From NCBI GenBank assembly GCA_019459055.1, contig JAIBEI010000018.1, forward strand, positions 17,561 to 81,560: DNA of 64,000 bases. Reading direction: 5' to 3'. This stretch comes from Thiobacillus sp. GTDB taxonomy: Bacteria; Pseudomonadota; Gammaproteobacteria; Burkholderiales; Thiobacillaceae. The position numbers and the translations under genes were made by a program. Shown one piece after another: positions 29,354 to 36,080 of this stretch. The notes below the pieces were generated by a model. The model did not search any database. It was not told where the DNA came from and was given only the letters and a program-made list of their open reading frames with translations. Numbering within the stretch: position 1 is the stretch's first letter; each line of letters opens with the position of its first letter.

Positions 29354-30634
29354 ATGAAGGCCATATTCTCCATGCCGGGGCTTCTCATCATCGTTGTATT
29401 GACGCTGATTGCTGGCATCCTGGTGCTGAACTTCACCACGGGCGAGAAGAAAATAGAACAAAGCGTCGAGCGCCTATACTCTGCCGCCGATCCGGCCTTT
29501 GCGCGCGCAATGGGTGTACTGCTCGGGCCGACCATCTTGCCGGGCAACCGTTTCGAGGCCCTGTTGAATGGCGACCGAATTTTTCCCGCCATGCTCGCTT
29601 CCATTCGCGATGCGAAGAAAACCATCACCTTCGAGAGCTACATCTACTGGTCGGAGGCAATCGGCAAAGAGTTCGCCGACGCGCTGGCCGAACGTGCCCG
29701 CGCCGGCGTCCGGGTGCACGTGCTGCTCGACTGGGTCGGCAGCAACAAGATGGACCCCACGCATCTCGCAGTCATGGAGGCGGCCGGGGTGGAAGTGCGC
29801 AAGTTTCACAAGCCCGCCTGGTATTCCCTGGCGCGCATGAACAACCGTACCCACCGCAAAGTGCTCGTTGTCGACGGCAAGGTGGGCTACACCGGCGGTG
29901 TCGGCATCGCCGGGCTTTGGACGGGCGATGCCCAGGATCCGCAGCACTGGCGCGATACCCACTTCAGGGCCGAAGGTCCGGTCGTGGCGCAAATGCAGGC
30001 CGTATTTCTCGACAACTGGACCAAAGCCACCGGTGTCGTCCTGCACGGCGACAACTACTTCCCGGAGCTGCCAGCAGCCGGGAACGACGCCGCCCAGATG
30101 TTCAGCAGTTCGCCCTCCGGCGGCAGCGAGAGCATGCATCTGATGTACCTGCTGGCGATTACGTCGGCGCAACATACGATCCACTTGTCGAGTGCCTATT
30201 TCGTCCCCGACCAGCTAAGCAGTCAGGCGCTCGTAGATGCGCTCAAACGCGGGGTCAAGGTGCAGATCATCGTGCCCGGCGAGCACAGCGACGCGGCAGT
30301 CGTCCAGAGCGCCTCGCGTGCGCGATGGGGAGACCTGCTTGCCGCCGGCGCCGAGATTCACCAGTACCAGCCGACGATGTATCACTGCAAGGTGTTGATC
30401 ATCGACAGTTTGATGGTGTCGGTCGGCTCCACCAATTTCGACAACCGCTCCTTTCGCCTCAACGACGAGGCCAATCTGAATATTTACGCGGCCGATTTCG
30501 CTCGCCAGCAAGTCGAAGTGTTCAATGCCGATCTGTCGCGCTCGCGCCGGATCAGCCTGCGCGAGTGGCAGCAGCGACCGCTTTCCGAAAAGTTTCTGGA
30601 GCATGCCGCGTCACTCATCGGCGCACAGTTGTAG
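29354..30634 (+). CDS. Cardiolipin synthase (phospholipase D family)
   Basis: 426 aa. An N-terminal membrane anchor (GLLIIVVLTLIAGILVLNF) precedes two HKD motifs: THRKVLVVDGKVGYTGG (about residues 167-183) and MYHCKVLIIDSLMVSVGSTNFD (about residues 341-362). Two such motifs form one active site that condenses phosphatidyl donors to cardiolipin. One anchor and no second N-terminal helix make it closer to the ClsB-like group than to ClsA. Placed after stress-type genes. Confidence 0.93.
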   Translation: MKAIFSMPGLLIIVVLTLIAGILVLNFTTGEKKIEQSVERLYSAADPAFARAMGVLLGPTILPGNRFEALLNGDRIFPAMLASIRDAKKTITFESYIYWSEAIGKEFADALAERARAGVRVHVLLDWVGSNKMDPTHLAVMEAAGVEVRKFHKPAWYSLARMNNRTHRKVLVVDGKVGYTGGVGIAGLWTGDAQDPQHWRDTHFRAEGPVVAQMQAVFLDNWTKATGVVLHGDNYFPELPAAGNDAAQMFSSSPSGGSESMHLMYLLAITSAQHTIHLSSAYFVPDQLSSQALVDALKRGVKVQIIVPGEHSDAAVVQSASRARWGDLLAAGAEIHQYQPTMYHCKVLIIDSLMVSVGSTNFDNRSFRLNDEANLNIYAADFARQQVEVFNADLSRSRRISLREWQQRPLSEKFLEHAASLIGAQL

Positions 30635-30643
30635 ATAACACAC

Positions 30644-30665
30644 GGGGGCGGGTTGAACTGCCCCC
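30644..30665 (+). terminator. Possible terminator after the cardiolipin synthase gene
   Basis: GGGGGC and GCCCCC arms separated by 10 bases, ten bases after the stop, followed by TTGGCCGTTT. Weak T tract; moderate support. Confidence 0.4.
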
Positions 30666-30782
30666 TTGGCCGTTTAAAAGTGTCCGAAAACCCGGGTTAA
30701 CTCAGCCCGGCCCATCATTTAAGCCTTGTACCGCGATATGGCAAAGCTATATTTAAAGTATGAGAAATGATGGGGGTTTGAT

Positions 30783-31097
30783 ATGAAACGCAAAGTCATG
30801 ATGATGAGCTTGGCCATGGTTACCGGTTTGCCGCATGCCGTGTGCGCCAGGAGTGGCCATGAGGGTTCGACACAGGCCTATTCTTCCTGGAGTACGTCGT
30901 ATATGCCGCATTACGGTGTCGAAGGGGCGGCGAAACCATTGATGGATCATGTTTCAGTGGATGGCGCCCTGCCCGGGCAGGGCATCAGCAACGCATGGCG
31001 GCTGGAATTCGCCCCGCCAACGACCGTTTCCGGAGCGGACGACCCCCTGGCAGCCAAGGATAAACGGGTAGGCTTCAGTTTGAAGCTGGATTTTTAA
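30783..31097 (+). CDS. Small exported protein of unknown function
   Basis: 104 aa with a short signal peptide (MMMSLAMVTGLPHAVCA). The mature part is polar and ends in a beta-like segment (RVGFSLKLDF), such as occurs in outer-membrane or surface proteins. No family recognised and no strong ribosome site. Confidence 0.5.
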   Translation: MKRKVMMMSLAMVTGLPHAVCARSGHEGSTQAYSSWSTSYMPHYGVEGAAKPLMDHVSVDGALPGQGISNAWRLEFAPPTTVSGADDPLAAKDKRVGFSLKLDF

Positions 31098-31141
31098 AAG
31101 CTTGGAAGAATGGACTTTCAGGATTAAAAGGAGATGGAATC

Positions 31142-31336
31142 ATGCAGCTTATGACGCGAAGGAATGGTGGTGAAACTCCGCTCCAGGAGGTGGCCGATGC
31201 CTGGAAGAGAGCGGACCACAATATTGGCTGGAGTACGCACGAGACGGACACATGGGCCGTTGAATATGCCAAGAGGATACAGGGAGAATTAAAAGAGGCG
31301 CTCCTGAAGGAAGCGCCAGCCAAGCCCGGCCCATGA
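31142..31336 (+). CDS. Small hypothetical protein
   Basis: 64 aa. AAGGAG lies 8-9 nt before the ATG. The sequence is helical and charged (TPLQEVADAWKRADHN, WAVEYAKRIQGELKEALLKE). No domain recognised. The good ribosome site supports it being real. Confidence 0.55.
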   Translation: MQLMTRRNGGETPLQEVADAWKRADHNIGWSTHETDTWAVEYAKRIQGELKEALLKEAPAKPGP

Positions 31337-31401
31337 ATATTCCGGAAATTCGCTTTCTGCGAATCAGGGGACAGACTGAGCTAACCCGGCACGGGAAACC
31401 C

Positions 31402-31421
31402 GGGGCAGTTCAAGCTGCCCC
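31402..31421. terminator. Terminator-like hairpin between convergent genes
   Basis: GGGGCAG, loop TTCAAG, CTGCCCC, then CTTT. It lies between the rightward small gene ending at 31336 and the leftward PDC-like gene ending at 31440. Confidence 0.6.
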
Positions 31422-31439
31422 CTTTAGCAGTGACAGGAA

Positions 31440-32105
31440 TTACGGCGTGTTGATGCGCACGAATTCGGGGAAATAATCCGCCCGCACAATATAGGTGCCG
31501 TCGCAGTTGTACGATGCCCGCACGATACTTTCCGAAAGTGAAATCGCCGCGTTGCGCAGGTAGTACGCCTCGATGCCGCGCAAGGTATTGAAGCCTTGCA
31601 CGATGGCGTCGATGCGGTCTGCCGCCAGCGGCTGCCAACTCGTGCGTTCCTCGTCCATCAGCTTGATCCAGTGTGGCGGCAGGTAATGCCGCAATGGCCC
31701 GGTCTGGACCATGGCGCGCACCCAGGCGACGGCGCGCATTTTTTCCTCGTACGGCACCGCGACGAAATGCCGTGTGGTGTAGCCCGGCTTCACCAGGTCC
31801 TCGGCGTCGTGTACTTCGTAGGAAAAAGGATTGAAGATCGACTCGGTGCGCACTTCCGAACTGTTGAAACCGATGTAGATCGCGCACACCCCGGTGTTGT
31901 GCAGCAGCTCGGCACAGGTTTCCAGTACTTCCCCCGCAATTCGATCGAGCCGTGAATTCTGGCGCGGACGCAGCGGAACGGTTTCCCGCAGGCTGGGGTC
32001 GCCTTTGATGCTGACAAAGGGTGTGTCGCCCCGCAACCCGAAGGCGCCCACGATGGGCTCGTGCAGTACCCCGACATCGGGCGGGTTCCGTGGAACCGCG
32101 CTCAA
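31440..32105 (-). CDS. Short paralogue of the PDC-like protein, C-terminal domain only
   Basis: 221 aa. Aligns by eye with the second half of the 18218-19201 protein: KGDPSLRETVPLRPRQNSRL against KGDPAIRGTVFQQSREESRM, and ISLSESIVRASYNCDGTYI against INLFNGMVSVTFSCDGSHYI. The N-terminal sensor-like half is missing. The start is TTG 32105, overlapping the stop of the upstream Cys-rich gene (TTGA), so translation is probably coupled. Function unknown; the shared domain may be an independent module. Confidence 0.7.
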   Translation of the reverse strand: MSAVPRNPPDVGVLHEPIVGAFGLRGDTPFVSIKGDPSLRETVPLRPRQNSRLDRIAGEVLETCAELLHNTGVCAIYIGFNSSEVRTESIFNPFSYEVHDAEDLVKPGYTTRHFVAVPYEEKMRAVAWVRAMVQTGPLRHYLPPHWIKLMDEERTSWQPLAADRIDAIVQGFNTLRGIEAYYLRNAAISLSESIVRASYNCDGTYIVRADYFPEFVRINTP

Positions 32106-32305
32106 TGCGACCTCGCCTGCGCGTCAACCGCCGCGTGCTTGTCCATGAAGAACGGACAGGTCGTCGTGCTGTCCGGCTGGTGGATCAGTTCCTCGCTGAA
32201 GTCCGCATAGGTGCGGTTCAGCAGGTGCTTGCCGGCATCGTCCTCATAACGCGCACAGGCTTCCGCCAGCGCGCAGTGAGAGGTCATGCAGTAGGTGTGA
32301 GTCAT
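32102..32305 (-). CDS. Small Cys-rich protein
   Basis: 67 aa starting MTHTYCMTSHCALAEACARY. Three spaced Cys (residues 6, 11, 17) and a fourth in TTTCPFFMDKH suggest a metal-binding site, but no family is recognised. Its stop overlaps the start of the next gene, so the two probably form a functional pair. The frame is open another 30 codons upstream with less convincing sequence. Confidence 0.55.
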   Translation of the reverse strand: MTHTYCMTSHCALAEACARYEDDAGKHLLNRTYADFSEELIHQPDSTTTCPFFMDKHAAVDAQARSH

Positions 32306-32419
32306 GGTTTGGTCTTCGAGCCTGTTCTCTTGGTACTTGCAAAAACAAAGTGAGCCTGGCCCCCTTTGATCCGGTTGCTGAATGGCAAAGGGCAAGCCCC
32401 GAAGTTGTAATTACGTTCG

Positions 32420-33136
32420 TTAATTCCGAAGCTTCACATAAAGATGAACGTTTGTAGAACCATCGCTGACCGGAACTTCCTTGACATCGAGGTACGCCTG
32501 TTTGCGAACGAGTTCCCCCAGCTTTTGACAGCCGTAGTTTCTCGGATCAAACGATGGACTGTTCTTCAGGATCATTGACCCAACAGCAGAAAGTGCCGCC
32601 CACCCGTTGTCCTTGGCGGTCGCAGTAACTGCCGTACGTATCATCGGCTCCAACGGTTCCGGCCCAGTATCGTCCTGGATGATTGGTGCCTGCTGCGGCC
32701 TCAGGATTTCCGTGTAAATGAATTTGTCACAGGCAGCCACGAACGGTTGAGGTGTTTTCTTTTCCCCAAACCCATACACAGCGAGGCCGGCCTCCCGGAT
32801 GCGAGTGGCAAGCCGCGTGAAGTCGCTGTCCGATGAGACAAGACAGAAACCATGGAGACCGCCCGCGTGGAGCAGGTCCATGGCATCGATGATGAGCGAA
32901 GAGTCGGTGGAATTCTTGCCCGTCGTGTAGCTGAACTGCTGCATTGGCTGGATTGCCATTTTGTGCAGCACCTCTTTCCAGCCTTTGAGGTTCGTCGTGG
33001 TCCAGTCCCCGTAGGCCCGCTTTACGCTTGCCGTCCCATAGCGCGACACCTCGGCAAGCAGTTCATGAATGATCGATGCCTGAGCGTTGTCGGCATCGAT
33101 AAGAACTGCAAGCTTGTCGTTGTTTTGAGATGCCAT
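32420..33136 (-). CDS. NYN-domain putative RNase with C-terminal OST-HTH/LOTUS domain
   Basis: 238 aa, LabA-like. The NYN (PIN-like) nuclease core has its acidic metal ligands in AVLIDADNAQAS (about residues 10-21), STDSSLIIDAMDLL and SSDSDFTRLA (about residues 101-110). The C-terminal ~75 residues (IRTAVTATAKDNGWAALSAV, YGCQKLGELVRKQAYLDV) form an OST-HTH/LOTUS RNA-binding module. GGAG is 5 nt before the ATG. It lies 97 bp downstream of the Pycsar pair on the same strand, so it could be co-transcribed. Confidence 0.93.
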   Translation of the reverse strand: MASQNNDKLAVLIDADNAQASIIHELLAEVSRYGTASVKRAYGDWTTTNLKGWKEVLHKMAIQPMQQFSYTTGKNSTDSSLIIDAMDLLHAGGLHGFCLVSSDSDFTRLATRIREAGLAVYGFGEKKTPQPFVAACDKFIYTEILRPQQAPIIQDDTGPEPLEPMIRTAVTATAKDNGWAALSAVGSMILKNSPSFDPRNYGCQKLGELVRKQAYLDVKEVPVSDGSTNVHLYVKLRN

Positions 33137-33233
33137 TTGGACTCCGGATTAAGGATGGTTTTGCTTGTCGTTATTTGCCAAAACATATTCGATGCTGACC
33201 CCATTGATTGCACCGGGGTACTACCTCACCCAA

Positions 33234-33794
33234 CTAATATCTTAACGATAAAAATATGGTAACTCCGAGCACAAGCCATATCAGTGAGAAACGAAGCCCC
33301 CACTTCAATCGATTCAGCTTTACGTCTCTGATGTAAGCCAGCTTCATCTGCTCAAAAACGAGTTCCATCTCTATTTCACTCTCATTAGCTGGGAGGGTTG
33401 CGGAGAATGAACGGGGGTCTTTCGATGCTTTGATAATGTCTCGATTAAGAAATGCATCAACAATGCTCAGACTATAAAGTCCACCTGCATAGAAGCATCC
33501 GCGGCAAGCAGCCGTGTTAATAATGTGTTGAACCGGATTGTCGATTGCGCCAATCGCGTTTACAAGAGTAATCAGTGCCAGCAGCCATGCCAGCAAAAAT
33601 AAAAAAGCTAATGGCACAAAGAACCACTCAGGTGACTGAGATCCAAAACGATCCAAATGCGAGAAAACTCGGTTTACATTTGCCAGAGGCGCCAAGACAC
33701 CGACCAAGAGGGCCGCGACTTTAACGTCAATAGCTCGTATCGTTGCTTGGATGTCCGAAATCGCCGCCGACACAAAGTCCAGTCTGCTATGCAT
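33234..33794 (-). CDS. pycTM: Pycsar membrane effector PycTM
   Basis: 186 aa. Hydrophobic segments at about residues 24-44 (VKVAALLVGVLAPLANVNRV), 57-80 (WFFVPLAFLFLLAWLLALIT) and 165-184 (WGLRFSLIWLVLGVTIFLSL), with a helical cytosolic stretch between the second and third. This is the layout of the Pycsar effector (DUF5706-type) transmembrane family, which senses a cyclic pyrimidine nucleotide and disrupts the inner membrane to abort infection. The ATG overlaps the end of pycC by 8 bp. The DNA is AT-richer than the surrounding genes, consistent with horizontal gain. Confidence 0.87.
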   Translation of the reverse strand: MHSRLDFVSAAISDIQATIRAIDVKVAALLVGVLAPLANVNRVFSHLDRFGSQSPEWFFVPLAFLFLLAWLLALITLVNAIGAIDNPVQHIINTAACRGCFYAGGLYSLSIVDAFLNRDIIKASKDPRSFSATLPANESEIEMELVFEQMKLAYIRDVKLNRLKWGLRFSLIWLVLGVTIFLSLRY

Positions 33795-34509
33795 TGTTGA
33801 GCACCCATTCGTTCATCAATATGTTGTGCACATTTCCCTGATAGCACTGCCTGTTGTAATTCAACTCTAAGAGTCCCTTGTACTTATCAGTAAGGCTTCG
33901 ATACACAATTGTTGAGACCATCAACTCCCCGTCGGTCCAACTACTGTTGGCGTTTTTGCACATGGCTGCTGCTGCTCCAACGACGCGGCCAATCCAAACT
34001 ACTTCATTAATATTGCTGCCTTTATGGCCCGCCTTTATATAAAGCGACTCGCCATCATCGATACCGATACCAACTTCAAATGTTGAGTAGCCTTTCTTTC
34101 GCAGCTTGATATTAATAATGTCCACGAGTGATGCGATTTGTGCTGCCGTTTCGAAAACAGAGACAACCTCTGCCTTTGTGGTGGTATTGAAAACAGCCCA
34201 AACCCCATCACCTTCAATGTAGGCTTCACTGATAGTCGCATTACCTTTTAAAACAGCAACGGTCTCCGAAATATAGGTGCGATAGATTTTTGCCAATACT
34301 GGGCGAGTGTGTTTTTCACTTAGCTCTTTTGATTTACGCATATCAACAAAAAGCACAGTCACATCAACATAAAACCCATTCGCAAAGGTCAGCCGGTCTC
34401 TAGCAGGAATGCCTTCGTGGTCTTCATAGCTTGCATCAGAGGTATCGAGCAGTTCAGAGATGCGCTCTATGCTTTTCTGGTAATCAAAGGATGAATACGT
34501 AGCTTCCAT
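33787..34509 (-). CDS. pycC: Pycsar pyrimidine nucleotide cyclase PycC
   Basis: 240 aa from ATG 34509 (TTG 34533 is also in frame). A class III nucleotidyl cyclase: VTVLFVDMRKSKELSEKHTR and YIEGDGVWAVF supply the two metal-binding Asp. The family landmark LAKIYRTYISETVAVLKGN and the later INEVVWIGRVVGAAAAM are as in known PycC proteins. These make cCMP or cUMP after phage infection; which base is used cannot be read safely here. It is the first gene of a two-gene defence operon with pycTM. Visibly AT-rich and bounded by the nrdB terminator. Confidence 0.88.
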   Translation of the reverse strand: MEATYSSFDYQKSIERISELLDTSDASYEDHEGIPARDRLTFANGFYVDVTVLFVDMRKSKELSEKHTRPVLAKIYRTYISETVAVLKGNATISEAYIEGDGVWAVFNTTTKAEVVSVFETAAQIASLVDIINIKLRKKGYSTFEVGIGIDDGESLYIKAGHKGSNINEVVWIGRVVGAAAAMCKNANSSWTDGELMVSTIVYRSLTDKYKGLLELNYNRQCYQGNVHNILMNEWVLNNA

Positions 34510-34546
34510 AATTTTTATGTTGGCAACCGCCAATCTCTACCGCAAT

Positions 34547-34573
34547 AAAAAAAGGCGCAGTCTCCTGCGCCTT
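34547..34573 (-). terminator. Rho-independent terminator of nrdB
   Basis: On the minus strand AAGGCGCAG, loop GAGA, CTGCGCCTT, followed by a run of T. It begins 17 bases after the nrdB stop and marks the left edge of the conserved nrd region. Confidence 0.93.
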
Positions 34574-34589
34574 CCCATATTTAAGTGCA

Positions 34590-35720
34590 TCAATCCCAGC
34601 TCAACGCCCCGCCCGTCTGATACTCGGTGACGCGCGTCTCGAAGAAGTTCTTCTCCTTCTTCAGGTCGATCATCTCGGCCATCCAGGGGAAGGGGTTGGT
34701 GACGCCGGGGAACATCTCGTCGAGGCCGATCTGCTGGCAGCGGCGGTTGGCGATGAAGCGCAGGTATTCCTTGAACTGGGCCGAATTCAGCCCCAGCACG
34801 CCGCGCGGCATGGTGTCTTCGGCGTAGCGGTATTCGAGCTCGACGCCCTTCTGGATCAGGCTGTTGATTTCGGCCTTGAATTCATTGGTCCACAGGTGCG
34901 GGTTTTCCAGCTTGATGGTGTTGATGAGGTCGATGCCGAAGTTGCAGTGCATCGACTCGTCGCGCAGGATGTACTGGTACTGCTCGGCGGCGCCGGTCAT
35001 CTTGTTCTGGCGGCCCAGGGCGAGGATCTGCACGAAGCCGACGTAGAAGAAGATGCCTTCCATGATGCAGGCGAAGACGATCAGCGACTTCAGCAAATCC
35101 TGGTCGGCCTGCGGGGTGCCGGTCTTGAATTCGGGGTTGGTGAGCGTGTTGATGAAGGGGATGAGGAATTCATCCTTGTCGCGGATGCTGGCGACCTCGT
35201 GATAGGCGTTGAAGATTTCGCCTTCGTCCAGGCCCAGCGATTCGACGATGTACTGGTAGGCGTGGGTATGGATCGCCTCTTCGAACGCCTGGCGCAGCAG
35301 GTACTGGCGGCACTCGGGCGCGGTGATGTGGCGATAGGTGCCGAGCACGATGTTGTTGGCGGCCAGCGAATCGGCGGTGACGAAGAAGCCGAGGTTGCGC
35401 TTGACCAGGCGGCGCTCGTCCTCGGAGAGCGCGTTGGGATCCTTCCACTGCGCGATGTCGCGGCTCATGTTCACTTCCTGCGGCATCCAGTGGTTGGCGC
35501 AGCCGGCAAGGTACTTCTCCCACGCCCATTTGTACTTGAAGGGAACGAGCTGGTTCACGTCCGTCGAGCCGTTGATCACGCGCTTGTCGTCGGCCCGCAC
35601 GCGGCGGGTCTGGGGTGCGGGGTCGGCAGCGTCTGCAGCCGGTGCGGACTCCTTGCGCAGGAAGGCCGGCACCTCGAGGGGCTGGGCGGCGGGGGTGAAG
35701 TCTTCTTCAAAATTCAGCAT
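34590..35720 (-). CDS. nrdB: Class Ia ribonucleotide reductase, beta subunit
   Basis: 376 aa. Holds the di-iron/tyrosyl-radical cofactor that activates NrdA. Ligands and radical site are recognisable: [13 protein letters not shown] (Glu, His and the radical Tyr in ExxHxxxY), [11 protein letters not shown], and [11 protein letters not shown] (Glu and His). The C-terminal tail binds NrdA. The N-terminal ~45 residues are a proline/alanine-rich extension common in betaproteobacteria. nrdA lies upstream on the same strand, separated by 360 bp of repeats. Confidence 0.97.
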   Translation of the reverse strand: MLNFEEDFTPAAQPLEVPAFLRKESAPAADAADPAPQTRRVRADDKRVINGSTDVNQLVPFKYKWAWEKYLAGCANHWMPQEVNMSRDIAQWKDPNALSEDERRLVKRNLGFFVTADSLAANNIVLGTYRHITAPECRQYLLRQAFEEAIHTHAYQYIVESLGLDEGEIFNAYHEVASIRDKDEFLIPFINTLTNPEFKTGTPQADQDLLKSLIVFACIMEGIFFYVGFVQILALGRQNKMTGAAEQYQYILRDESMHCNFGIDLINTIKLENPHLWTNEFKAEINSLIQKGVELEYRYAEDTMPRGVLGLNSAQFKEYLRFIANRRCQQIGLDEMFPGVTNPFPWMAEMIDLKKEKNFFETRVTEYQTGGALSWD

Positions 35721-35829
35721 CGTTTAAATCTCCTTTGGTCTTCCCAAAGTGGGCTGGGCCCACACTGCTTTTAATCTGGCGGTGGACTGAGCCCACCTTG
35801 TACATTTCATTGCTGGCGTCAGCGCAGGG

Positions 35830-36075
35830 CTTTCACCCTCTCCCCCACCCCTCTCCCTCTAGGGAGAGGGGCTTTTTCCTTTGGTTACTTTCTTTGGCGA
35901 GACAAAGAAAGTGACTTGCCGCCGGCAACCCCGGCCAACTAACGCTCGCTCATCGCGGGGGCATCAATTGGCGAAGGTCTCCCTCTGATAAAGCCCCTAA
36001 CCATTCGACTAAGCCCGCAAGCGGGCAAGTCGCTGGTTATCCCCTGCCCCTCTCCCGCTTGCGGGAGAGGGGCTA
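35830..36075. repeat. Composite of extragenic inverted repeats between nrdB and nrdA
   Basis: The 360-bp gap 35721-36080 has no gene. It contains at least four hairpins: CCTCTCCCTC/GAGGGAGAGG-like (35840s-35870s), ACTTTCTTTG/CAAAGAAAGT (in 35886-35911), CCCGC/GCGGG (36017-36028), and CCCCTCTCCCGC/GCGGGAGAGGGG (36049-36074). None is followed by a T run on the minus strand, so read-through from nrdA to nrdB is plausible. The second motif is a common extragenic repeat in proteobacterial genomes. Confidence 0.7.
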
Positions 36076-36080
36076 AAAAA

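Noticed and set aside
35830..36075. CRISPR-like array
   Set aside because: The repeats are single palindromes of different sequence, without regular spacing or spacers.
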